Virus record (IMG/VR): IMGVR_UViG_3300005782_000026
Span: 1-24,775 of that record
Source of the DNA: a virus
Direction: 5' to 3' (one strand)
DNA length: 24,775 bases
This document shows positions 8,905-14,646 of this stretch, piece after piece. Position 1 is the first letter of the stretch. Every line of letters begins with the position of its first letter. Made by a program: the position numbers and the translations under genes. Under the pieces are notes generated by a model. The model had not been told where the DNA came from and did not search any database. It worked only from the letters and a program-made list of their open reading frames with translations.

Positions 8905-8933
8905 AATATAGTAATTAAGTTTTGATATGTCAA
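8905..8933 (-). promoter_or_regulatory. Strong sigma-70-type promoter for the packaging/head operon
   Basis: On the minus strand, TTGACA (8933-8928), a 17-nt spacer and TATATT (8910-8905). This is a perfect -35 with a 5/6 -10 at ideal spacing, 33 nt before the small-terminase ATG. It divides the accessory/early region from the late genes. A weak hairpin (TTTGG/CCAAA, 8953-8968) lies just upstream and could end transcripts entering from the early side. Confidence 0.75.
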
Positions 8934-8977
8934 GAATTTTTTAAAATCAGTTTTTGGTATATTCCAAACTTTCTACC

Positions 8978-9199
8978 TCATTTTACATTCCCTTCCTTGA
9001 TTTCATTTCTATAAAACTTGATCCATGATTGTAATTGATGTTTATCCCCACCTACCAGATTGGTAGACTTAAATCTCTTCATAATTTCGTTTGTTTTTAA
9101 TCCCTCTCTTATTACATCAACAAAAAATCTTTTCCTTTGCTCTTTTTGAGCTTTTTTCAGATGATCAATTCTTTTGAATCTTCTTCCCCTTGCAATCAT
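8978..9199 (-). CDS. Small basic protein, unknown
   Basis: A 73-aa product rich in Lys and Arg. Residues about 22-45 (FFVDVIREGLKTNEIMKRF) could be a helix-turn-helix, and the C-terminal half (HQLQSWIKFYRNEI) is helical. It may bind DNA, but no family is recognised. Its ATG overlaps the stop of the upstream gene as ATGA (9196-9199). It is the last gene before the late promoter. Confidence 0.6.
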   Translation of the reverse strand: MIARGRRFKRIDHLKKAQKEQRKRFFVDVIREGLKTNEIMKRFKSTNLVGGDKHQLQSWIKFYRNEIKEGNVK

Positions 9200-9405
9200 T
9201 TTAAAAACTCTTTTGCTCTTACCAAATGAGCTACAGCATCTTCATCTTGATTGTTCCAAATATAGCTTATTGCTTTACCAATCTCATTTTTTGCACCTTC
9301 CATTTTTCTATCAATCGTACCAAGCCATTCTTCAACATTTGATATGGCCAAATAAGCAAGGAGATTTTTATCAATTTGCTTTTTTGTATATCGTATCATT
9401 TCCAT
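9196..9405 (-). CDS. Small helical protein, unknown
   Basis: A 69-aa all-helical product (QIDKNLLAYLAISNVEEWLG; EIGKAISYIWNNQDEDAVAHLVRAKEFLK). It has no Cys or membrane segment. It is coupled by ATGA overlap to the gene downstream and lies 3 nt after the exported-protein gene upstream. No family is recognised. Confidence 0.6.
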   Translation of the reverse strand: MEMIRYTKKQIDKNLLAYLAISNVEEWLGTIDRKMEGAKNEIGKAISYIWNNQDEDAVAHLVRAKEFLK

Positions 9406-9408
9406 AAT

Positions 9409-10194
9409 TTATTCCTTGTCGATTAATATGTTTACTGCTTTTGGGATTGCCTCTATCCTTACTGTTTTTTCTCCTGGGATAGCATATTTAAACTCTGTAT
9501 TTCCCAAAGCAGTTATGATTAATTCCTTGTCCCCACCACCCGAATTAAAATCAATCGATTCTGGATTAAACGTTTGCAATGTATCACATTGTCCCCCGAA
9601 ATAAACTTGCAAGCGACCAGTGGAACTAACCGTAATTCGATATGGGCTTGTGATAGTATTCAACAACATAATACTTATACTTGATCCTTGTGCTAACCAT
9701 CCCTGCCCATCTATTCCACTATGCCAACCGTCCACACTATTTCTAATATCCATAATGCGATATTCGGCGAACAGTAAACCTTCAGTAATAATGGTTGTAT
9801 CCGAGGGCGGTAAAGATGGAGAAACATCGCCTTCTCCATAAACTTTAACCCAAGCTGTATCGCTTGGTGCAGATTGAGCAGTTCTGTTTTTATACCTGGC
9901 CGTAACATAAAAACGTGTATCAAGTAATGCTTTTTCAATATAGGTCGAATCCTCTAAAGCAATCAATATCAGCCCAGTTGGTTGCGTCCATTTGTATAGA
10001 ATATATTCTACTTCTGATTTTATATTTTCTGTGTCAATGATGGTCAATATGTAATCTTTCCCATTTTCAATATTGTAGCTTGTTTCCTCTGCCTTTACTC
10101 GTCTGAAAAGAAGTAGCAACATAACAAAAAGAATAGCAATTATTAATAAAACATTAAACAAATTCTTTGCAGAAACTCTTTTAAAATTATTCAT
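9409..10194 (-). CDS. Membrane-anchored/exported protein with Fn3-like region, paralogue of 12986-13735
   Basis: A 261-aa product. Residues about 14-33 form one strong hydrophobic segment (LFNVLLIIAILFVMLLLLF) after a basic start, so it is an N-terminal anchor or uncleaved signal. The remainder should be outside the membrane. Residues about 35-120 look like a fibronectin-III/Ig-type fold ending in 'SDTAWVKVYG', followed by a Pro/Ser linker and a second beta domain with 'RLQVYFGGQCD' and 'ITALGNTEFKY'. The same order and motifs recur in the protein at 12986-13735. SD AGGAGGT is in place; the start overlaps the RHH gene by 8 nt. Function is unknown; a surface protein altering the infected cell (for example exclusion of other phages) is inference. 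Confidence 0.72.
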   Translation of the reverse strand: MNNFKRVSAKNLFNVLLIIAILFVMLLLLFRRVKAEETSYNIENGKDYILTIIDTENIKSEVEYILYKWTQPTGLILIALEDSTYIEKALLDTRFYVTARYKNRTAQSAPSDTAWVKVYGEGDVSPSLPPSDTTIITEGLLFAEYRIMDIRNSVDGWHSGIDGQGWLAQGSSISIMLLNTITSPYRITVSSTGRLQVYFGGQCDTLQTFNPESIDFNSGGGDKELIITALGNTEFKYAIPGEKTVRIEAIPKAVNILIDKE

Positions 10195-10417
10195 TTTCTA
10201 CCTCCTCATGTTCTGGATTAAGGGGCATTTGTTCTATATCATCACCCCATGTATTTATACATCTTGTTTGTTCATTTATTTTATCTCTACGCATTTGAAA
10301 ATCTAATGCACATTCTAAATATGACGTAAACGTCTGCTCTGTTTGTAGGCAATAATCCCTAATTAATTTAATTTTCTGTTGAGGCAATCTAACGTCTATT
10401 CGTTTTCGTGTGCACAT
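10187..10417 (-). CDS. Ribbon-helix-helix-like small protein
   Basis: A 76-aa product starting MCTRKRIDVRLPQQ. A short beta strand (RIDVRL) followed by two helices (QQKIKLIRDYCLQ and FTSYLECALDFQM) is the ribbon-helix-helix layout of Arc/MetJ-type regulators, with an acidic C-terminal tail (EHEEVENE). It may regulate the exported protein it overlaps. Start choice is uncertain: a TTG at 10429 adds four residues, and AAGG sits too close to that TTG and rather far from the ATG. A near-repeat TGTACACA/TGTGCACA covers the start and could be an operator. Confidence 0.6.
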   Translation of the reverse strand: MCTRKRIDVRLPQQKIKLIRDYCLQTEQTFTSYLECALDFQMRRDKINEQTRCINTWGDDIEQMPLNPEHEEVENE

Positions 10418-10498
10418 TTGTGTGTACAAGCCTTATATTTAATAATTATAAACATCTGTTATTATTGATCTGATTTTCTTAAACATGTTATCATCTTG

Positions 10499-10984
10499 TT
10501 ATCTTGATTTTTTGCCTCTCAACTTATTCTGTAATTTTTCTATTTTTAATTCAATATCCTGTACTTCGTTGTCATGTCTTAATTTACTGTGCTTTTTTCG
10601 ATTTTCAATATTTTCTGCTATTAATTCGCTTATTTTCTTGTTCCACATCCATTCCATATATTTTTTAATTTCCGCGCCATATTTGCTAAGACATTCTGGA
10701 CATACTTCAATCTTTTTGTGAATCTCAATATGCTGAAGTTTTATACTGTCTTTAATATACCCATATTGCATAGGCATCCATTGACCCATATTGTCAAAAT
10801 ATGAACTTTCAACTTCTCTGCGTTCTTGGATTGTTTTCCCACAAATATAGCACTCTGTTTCGTACAAAACCGTTTCAGGCATTTGATACACTTGAGCTAT
10901 ACTCGGCAAAAAACAAGATAACAAAATGATGAACACGGATGCCCACACCCACCGGCCAATGCTACTACGTTTCAAATTCTTCAC
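10499..10984 (-). CDS. Exported protein with CxxC...CxxC metal site and C-terminal coiled coil
   Basis: A 161-aa product with a GTG start and AAAGGA SD. Residues 1-30 form a signal peptide: basic KNLKRSSIGRW, a hydrophobic core, then SIA-QV; an LLSC stretch could alternatively be a poor lipobox. C45/C48 (CYIC) and C95/C98 (CPEC) would bind zinc or form disulphides. Residues about 105-155 are a charged coiled coil (ELIAENIENRKKHSKL, ELKIEKLQNKL). A zinc-ribbon pair on an exported protein is uncommon. It lies next to the other exported protein of this region. Function unknown. Confidence 0.68.
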   Translation of the reverse strand: MKNLKRSSIGRWVWASVFIILLSCFLPSIAQVYQMPETVLYETECYICGKTIQERREVESSYFDNMGQWMPMQYGYIKDSIKLQHIEIHKKIEVCPECLSKYGAEIKKYMEWMWNKKISELIAENIENRKKHSKLRHDNEVQDIELKIEKLQNKLRGKKSR

Positions 10985-11027
10985 AATCTTATTCCTTTCG
11001 TTTATTCGTTAAAATCTATCTTCTCCG

Positions 11028-11048
11028 CCTGCACCGGTTATTATAACC
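11028..11048. repeat. 21-bp repeat, copy 1 (non-coding)
   Basis: These 21 bases recur exactly at 11667-11687, and the match extends to 24 bases with one mismatch. The core GGTTATAATAACC is a palindrome on the minus strand. Copy 1 lies just past the stop of the Cys-rich gene. Confidence 0.8.
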
Positions 11049-11050
11049 CG

Positions 11051-11332
11051 TTATATGCTTTCGTGATTAACGCAACCATAATTTTCGCCTGTTATTAATT
11101 CTGCTCGATATTCACTACCATCGACAACGCATGCTCCTGTTATTTCTGGTCGTTGATAGAATAGCAATTTAGGGCTTTTACATCGTCTTACCTTGTGCCC
11201 AAATAAAGAGACTGCTTCATCTTCTGTCTCACATTGTTCGTAATCATCGCCTGGTTTGTATGGGAAAATAATTCTGTCATACTCATCTTGTTCATTTAGT
11301 AACCAATGTTTGCAGGTTTTGCAAGTTTTCAT
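11051..11332 (-). CDS. Small Cys-rich, probably zinc-binding phage protein
   Basis: A 93-aa product starting MKTCKTCKHWL. Start 11332 has AAGGAG 7 nt upstream; an in-frame ATG at 11374 has no such site and lies inside the attC-like hairpin. Five conserved-looking Cys (CKTC, C near 35, RRCKSPK, CVVDGSE, YGCVNH) fit the short zinc-binding proteins common in phage accessory regions. Function unknown. It is the last member of the cassette-like run, and its stop sits in GCATATAAC, the complement of the GTTATATGC at the start of its own segment. Confidence 0.65.
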   Translation of the reverse strand: MKTCKTCKHWLLNEQDEYDRIIFPYKPGDDYEQCETEDEAVSLFGHKVRRCKSPKLLFYQRPEITGACVVDGSEYRAELITGENYGCVNHESI

Positions 11333-11354
11333 TTTTTTCTCCTTATGTAATTCC

Positions 11355-11414
11355 GCATATAACAAAGTATTCAAGCCGATGCAAAAAGCGCACGGCTTAA
11401 TACAACCGTTAGCC
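11355..11414 (-). other. attC-like recombination site (element C)
   Basis: Sixty bases between the Lar-like and Cys-rich genes. In the gene direction it reads GGCTAAC ... GTTATATGC, close to the RYYYAAC...GTTRRRY ends of integron attC sites. The inner stem pairs GTATT with AATAC, AAGCCG with CGGCTT and TGC with GCA. Two bases stay unpaired on one side (C11372 and A11379), like attC extrahelical bases, with an AAAAA loop. The stop codon TAA of the upstream gene lies inside GGCTAAC, as is common in gene cassettes. There is no U-tract, so it is not an intrinsic terminator. Confidence 0.6.
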
Positions 11415-11741
11415 TGGCCTTGTATTCCATAATTTTATTAATTCTTCATCTGTTTTCCATGTACCCAATAAAGAACATCCACAATTACATTTAATTACAG
11501 GGTCGGTTGAACCTTGTCCAGATTGTTCTCTTGATATACTTAATTTATTATTATCACAAAATGGACAGGCTAACAATTGCGTCAACTCTGACGCCTTTGT
11601 CTGTGCGTTATTTTCGTCTTGTGCCATTTCTAAAGTCCTTTTAATTATTAAATTCCTGATACACCACCTGCACCGGTTATTATAACCGTCTTCTCCCAAC
11701 ATAACATCTAATATCTTTTTTTTAAATTTAGAATCTTTCAC
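11409..11741 (-). CDS. Lar-like restriction-alleviation zinc protein
   Basis: A 110-aa product from a GTG with GGAGG upstream. The C-terminal 55 residues match the Lar family layout: LLACPFCDNNKL, then VIKCNCG, then the closing LWNTRPG. Lar proteins of Rac-type prophages relieve type I restriction, so an anti-restriction role is plausible. The N-terminal 38 residues (with GYNNRCRWC) are not part of that family. An internal ATG at about 11627 with AAGGA upstream would give a 72-aa protein of normal Lar length. The repeat at 11667-11687 lies in the N-terminal part. Its stop codon lies within the attC-like element downstream. Confidence 0.68.
   Translation of the reverse strand: MKDSKFKKKILDVMLGEDGYNNRCRWCIRNLIIKRTLEMAQDENNAQTKASELTQLLACPFCDNNKLSISREQSGQGSTDPVIKCNCGCSLLGTWKTDEELIKLWNTRPG
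11667..11687. repeat. 21-bp repeat, copy 2 (coding)
   Basis: An exact copy of 11028-11048, here encoding GYNNRCR within the N-terminal extension of the Lar-like protein. The two copies are 639 bp apart in the same orientation and bracket one cassette-like unit. Confidence 0.8.
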
Positions 11742-11812
11742 AACCCACCTCCAACTTTTAATTTCCGTTCACCAGTTACGGCCATTCTCAACCTCACATC
11801 GTCCCGCCAATG

Positions 11813-11909
11813 GCTCCGCTGACCAGCCCAGAAGCCAGCCAACAAACCCCTGCAGCGTAATGTCGGGCATTCAGCCCGCCATACGCTGAGGGCAGCTATT
11901 ATGCGGAGC
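11813..11909 (-). other. GC-rich attC-like hairpin (element D)
   Basis: The 11742-11929 interval has no gene but is markedly more GC-rich than its surroundings. It folds as a long imperfect hairpin: GCTCCGC (11813) with GCGGAGC (11903), CCCT with AGGG, CAGCGTA with TACGCTG, and CGGGC with GCCCG around an ATTCA loop. G11852 is a single unpaired base between CCCT and CAGCGTA, again an attC-like feature. The conserved GTT/AAC ends are poor, so this would be a decayed or divergent member of the set. Confidence 0.42.
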
Positions 11910-11929
11910 TACTTTATTCATTAACAAAT

Positions 11930-12085
11930 CTACCGCCCTACCCATTTTTTAAGATGGTAAAATATTGCTGACCCTATCCAATTTCTTGCCTCTTCCATTT
12001 CTTCTAAATCCATTTTAGACCATAAAAATAAATCAATAATTCCTCCGACAATTAATATCATTATTATAGCTATTTCCCAATTCAT
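11930..12085 (-). CDS. 51-aa single-pass membrane peptide
   Basis: The product starts MNWEIAIIMILIVGGIIDLF and ends YHLKKWVGR. AAGGAGGATGGGAT gives a strong SD before the ATG at 12085. Residues 4-21 form one transmembrane helix, followed by an acidic then basic helix. It is shorter than 60 codons but well supported by its start site and its place between two attC-like elements. Function unknown. Confidence 0.62.
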   Translation of the reverse strand: MNWEIAIIMILIVGGIIDLFLWSKMDLEEMEEARNWIGSAIFYHLKKWVGR

Positions 12086-12153
12086 ATCCCATCCTCCTTA
12101 AATTTAAAATTTCATTCACAATCTAAATCCCTTCACACAGACCAACCGCTCCA

Positions 12154-12272
12154 CATAACGTCCGGCGTCACACCACCCACATAACCCACACGTCCACACG
12201 GAATCAAAAAAGTCAACACCAAAATCCACAACACCACATCCCTTTTGACTTTTTCGATCCGGTGACGTTAGC
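12154..12272 (-). other. Long attC-like recombination site (element A)
   Basis: About 119 bases at the 3' end of the DUF2695-like gene. Outer arms: TAACGTC/GACGTTA with CGG/CCG, a 2-nt bulge between. Inner arms: 12199-12216 against 12245-12261, 16 pairs around one unpaired A and one mismatch. In the gene direction it opens with GCTAAC and closes with GTTATG, the attC order. The coding region runs into the element and stops inside it, giving the gene an atypical Gly/Cys/Trp tail. Confidence 0.52.
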
Positions 12273-12521
12273 AATATTAAATAATATTTCACAGTCACAG
12301 TACCCCCCATTTTCCTCAAAGTATTGCAACGTTTTTTTAGTATTCACTTTGGGGAAATGTTTTTTCAAAATTGCAGTGGCAAATGATTTGTCTGTTCTGC
12401 CCTTACAATTCCAGATCGTTTCGCCCTTCTCGTTTTTCCTAAAATTACACCCTTCCTCCCCTTCGAGTAATTGACAAAATTTGTCGAAGTTAGGGTGTTT
12501 AGTATTCATAATTTCCTTCAT
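12213..12521 (-). CDS. DUF2695-like small protein
   Basis: A 102-aa product. 'FDKFCQLLEGEEGCNFRKNE... TLQYFEENGGYCDCEILFNI' follows the DUF2695 pattern, whose hallmark is the C-terminal GGyCDCEVl-N motif. The role of the family is unknown; it occurs in bacterial accessory regions. The last 15 residues (after NVTGSKK) are encoded by the attC-like element and are probably not part of the domain. AAAGGA precedes the first ATG; a second ATG four codons later also has AAGGA. Confidence 0.65.
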   Translation of the reverse strand: MKEIMNTKHPNFDKFCQLLEGEEGCNFRKNEKGETIWNCKGRTDKSFATAILKKHFPKVNTKKTLQYFEENGGYCDCEILFNIANVTGSKKSKGMWCCGFWC

Positions 12522-12600
12522 CGCTTTAATCCTTTCTATTTCGTTAATTTCTCACGGCGGCAAAACACCCGCTTCCAAAAGCCCACACAGCCACCCTGAG

Positions 12601-12660
12601 TAACCAAGTATCGCACGGGATGCAAAAAGATGCACCCGTGAATACCACCGTTCTTGGCTG
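12601..12660 (-). other. attC-like recombination site (element B)
   Basis: Sixty bases between the 82-aa gene and the DUF2695-like gene. Pairs: CCAAG/CTTGG, GTAT/ATAC, CACGGG/CCCGTG and TGCA/TGCA around an A-rich loop, with A12620 unpaired. It aligns base for base with element C in the unpaired and loop positions (TAAC.AAGTAT, GATGCAAAAAG, AATAC.ACCGTT). The stem bases differ but still pair. The 12522-12666 interval is otherwise non-coding. Confidence 0.58.
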
Positions 12661-12666
12661 GCGTAT

Positions 12667-12915
12667 TCATTTGGGTGAATCTTCATCCCTAACCCCAATA
12701 ACAATACGTCCTTTATCCGTTACATAGTATATAAAACCTTCAATCCATGACAAATCATGTTTAGTCATCATTTCATGCTTTACTAAATTCTCACAAGCGT
12801 CAAAATCATCTGATCCCTCTCCAGTATTATAATGATTCCTGGTTTCAGTATCGCTTCGATCTAAACCGAGAGAATGCTTAATTATGCTTACTTCGTGATC
12901 ATTCGGAACGTACAT
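12667..12915 (-). CDS. Hypothetical 82-aa protein, first cassette-like gene
   Basis: A neutral to acidic soluble protein (MYVPNDHEVSIIKHSLG... FIYYVTDKGRIVIGVRDED). AAAGGAGGTAGGGATT gives a strong SD. 'HNYN/HYNTGEGSDDFDACENLVKHEMM' may form a helical domain with two His and a Cys, but no family is recognised. It is followed directly by attC-like element B. Confidence 0.6.
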   Translation of the reverse strand: MYVPNDHEVSIIKHSLGLDRSDTETRNHYNTGEGSDDFDACENLVKHEMMTKHDLSWIEGFIYYVTDKGRIVIGVRDEDSPK

Positions 12916-12985
12916 AATCCCTACCTCCTTTATTTTAACTAATCTTAATATATCTCCAGCAGCTATTCATTCTTATTCTATCACC

Positions 12986-13735
12986 TCACTGAACCCAGAT
13001 ACTTGCAGGTGGGTATAATTCAACACTTGGCTCAACTTTGGTTATTCTCAAAATCCAATCTTCTTCACCATAGCGGAATTGAGTTCTTTCAATAGCCAAG
13101 ATGTGTAAAAGTCTTTCTCCTGCGTCTAAATTAAATTCCTGAACCACTGGCTGAAAGCGATTATCGTTAAACAAATTATAAGATTCTGCACCAAAAGATA
13201 AATCAATCTCACCTACAAAATAAATCTCTACCCGATAAACACCTCCGATAACTGAGAAACTTTTTGAAACAAAGTTAAGCGGGTCAAGAGTGCCTATGCC
13301 ATCTACTTGTTGTAAATTGCCTGTCCAATCAAGCATTGCAAAAACTCTGAACTGTACAGGGATATCCTCTGTCTCTGGTGGTATTGTCTCGCCTGTCATT
13401 TTCACATATACGGTATCGGAATTGCTTGATTTGTTGTTGTTTTGGTCAACTGATTGCACCCAATATGAGGCATCTTGAACGCAGACATATGGATTGCTCA
13501 AAGTATCTTGGACTTGGATTTCAGTAACTCCATTTTCCGTATATTCTGATACAATAAACTCAATTACTTCCTCATAAGGGATAAGCTCGCCGTCTTTTTC
13601 GTAGGCATTTAACCAGTAGATATGATAAGTTTCCCCTTGCTGTTTTTGAAAAGTTTGTGCATCAAGTTGTTTAGCAAAAGCAATCAATGCAATGGTTGCT
13701 CCTAACCAGACTAAAAATCTAATTATCTTTTTCAT
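12986..13735 (-). CDS. Exported protein with Fn3-like region, paralogue of 9409-10194
   Basis: A 249-aa product. Residues 1-26 are a signal peptide (MKKIIRFLVWLGATIALIAF, then cleavage near LDA-QT). Residues about 27-112 form an Fn3/Ig-like domain ending 'NSDTVYVKMTGE', then a Pro-rich linker and a second beta domain with 'YRVEIYFVGEID' and 'LLHILAIERTQFRYG'. This order and the closing motifs match the protein at 9409-10194 (SDTAWVKVYG, RLQVYFGGQCD, ITALGNTEFKY), but here the anchor is a cleavable signal. The ATG overlaps the upstream stop as ATGA with AAGGGG upstream. Function is unknown; host-envelope modification is inference. Confidence 0.7.
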   Translation of the reverse strand: MKKIIRFLVWLGATIALIAFAKQLDAQTFQKQQGETYHIYWLNAYEKDGELIPYEEVIEFIVSEYTENGVTEIQVQDTLSNPYVCVQDASYWVQSVDQNNNKSSNSDTVYVKMTGETIPPETEDIPVQFRVFAMLDWTGNLQQVDGIGTLDPLNFVSKSFSVIGGVYRVEIYFVGEIDLSFGAESYNLFNDNRFQPVVQEFNLDAGERLLHILAIERTQFRYGEEDWILRITKVEPSVELYPPASIWVQ

Positions 13736-13919
13736 TTTGTGTTCCCCTTCTGTTGTTTGGTGTCAATCAACCCCTCGCTAATAAAATCTTTCTCAATCTT
13801 CTGTCTTATGGCATGATCAATGACATCGTTTATATAAATATCCCCGCATTGAAATGTTGACTCTGCCGCACATAACGCTACGTATTCACCATTATAACTT
13901 TTCTAATTCTCATTGCCAT
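13732..13919 (-). pseudogene. Frameshifted small gene (or -1 frameshift gene)
   Basis: From an ATG at 13919 with AGGAGG upstream the frame reads MAMRIRK... and stops at TAG after 13 codons. The -1 frame, free of a start codon, carries on as YNGEYVALCAAESTFQCGD... to a TGA at 13732 that overlaps the next gene's ATG (ATGA). The coupled stop and sensible protein sequence suggest both parts were one gene of about 61 aa. The switch point falls near AGAAAAG, so either a one-base insertion broke it, or there is programmed -1 slippage, or a sequencing error. Confidence 0.45.
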
Positions 13920-13939
13920 TCTCCCGATCCTCCTGTTAA

Positions 13940-14113
13940 TCAACCCGTTTTTATAATTTTTATGAGTTCGTTTAACTGCTCTTTTGTTGGTTTTTTAAGT
14001 TTTCCACGCCAATTGCATTCCGTACACTCCCATATATATTTTAATTCTTTTCGAGTAGGGTCATCAACAAATGGTGGAGTAATCGTACCTTTACATTTCG
14101 GGCATACTCTCAT
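13940..14113 (-). CDS. 57-aa zinc-ribbon protein
   Basis: The product starts MRVCPKCKGTITPP and has CPKC (C4, C7) and CTEC (C30, C33), a four-Cys zinc ribbon, followed by WRGKLKKPTKEQLNEL. AAAGGAG lies upstream of the ATG. It is short but clear. Such ribbons may bind nucleic acid or act as adaptors; function unknown. Confidence 0.68.
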   Translation of the reverse strand: MRVCPKCKGTITPPFVDDPTRKELKYIWECTECNWRGKLKKPTKEQLNELIKIIKTG

Positions 14114-14144
14114 TTCTCTTTCTCTCCTTTCTCAAACAAAGTAG

Positions 14145-14166
14145 TGGGTGGGTTTTATACCACCCA
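14145..14166 (-). other. Intercistronic hairpin
   Basis: UGGGUGG pairs with CCACCCA over 7 bp around an 8-nt loop in the minus-strand RNA, just past the stop at 14170. The sequence after it (CUACUUUGUUUGAG) is only moderately U-rich, so termination would be weak; RNA processing or stability is as likely. Confidence 0.35.
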
Positions 14167-14169
14167 TAT

Positions 14170-14310
14170 TCATTTTGCCTTATTCGCAATAAGCGAAGAT
14201 GACACTGTTCCCAATAATCGGTTGAGCACATCCAAATACTGAATGTTTGGACTTTGGGCTTTCAATTGCTCACCAATCTTGGTGACGAGAGCTTTTTTCA
14301 ACTCTTCCAT
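14170..14310 (-). CDS. 46-aa helical protein, unknown
   Basis: The product starts MEELKKALVTKIGEQL and ends SLIANKAK. Start 14310 is chosen because AAGGAGGTATACA precedes it. The same frame reaches a GTG at 14397 with GGAGAGGGG upstream, which would add a hydrophobic 29-residue N-terminus (TILPVFFVRPIICWAV), so a membrane-anchored longer form is possible. No family recognised. Confidence 0.5.
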   Translation of the reverse strand: MEELKKALVTKIGEQLKAQSPNIQYLDVLNRLLGTVSSSLIANKAK

Positions 14311-14424
14311 TGTATACCTCCTTGTTTTAACTGCCCAACATATTATTGGTCTGACAAAAAACACGGGCAGTATTGTGTTAATTGTCCACTTCTTCACTTC
14401 CCCTCTCCTTTCTCTTGTTTGGTG

Positions 14425-14622
14425 TTAAAATTCTACCCAATTTATAAAACATGAATCTAAAGCCTCTACCGATAAATATCCTTTGTCATATTTACATTCT
14501 ACACATCGAGCAGTATCACCGTCATATCCAAGCCCGTCCTCGTCTGATGCTGTAAATATTTCAACTTCATCCCCACACTTAGGACAATTATCCCCTGGCC
14601 ACAATCTCCACTTTTTCTCCAT
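14425..14622 (-). CDS. 65-aa zinc-ribbon protein
   Basis: The product contains CPKCGDEVEIFTA (C13, C16) and CVECKYDKGY (C40, C43), a CxxC...CxxC ribbon with an acidic loop between (SDEDGLGYDGD). AGGAGGGATTGGTAGA precedes the ATG. It resembles the small 'Zn ribbon, restriction-alleviation-like' proteins of phage early operons but lacks the closing WN-R motif of Lar. Function unknown. Confidence 0.62.
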   Translation of the reverse strand: MEKKWRLWPGDNCPKCGDEVEIFTASDEDGLGYDGDTARCVECKYDKGYLSVEALDSCFINWVEF

Positions 14623-14646
14623 TCTACCAATCCCTCCTGTTTTGCT

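Noticed and set aside
11028-11687. CRISPR array
   Set aside because: Only two copies 639 bp apart, with genes between them; no regular spacing.
12116-12319. 67-aa frame on the minus strand
   Set aside because: It overlaps the DUF2695-like gene out of frame, and most of it is the attC-like hairpin. Its Gly/Cys/Trp-rich sequence is a by-product of that DNA.
11355-12660. Intrinsic terminators as the explanation of the hairpins
   Set aside because: None has a U-tract on the minus strand, the stems contain unpaired bases at matching places, and two hairpins overlap coding ends.
9409-13735. Toxin-antitoxin or CBASS-type defence system
   Set aside because: The RHH-like protein is next to an exported beta protein rather than a toxin, and no nucleotidyltransferase, protease or effector motif is visible.
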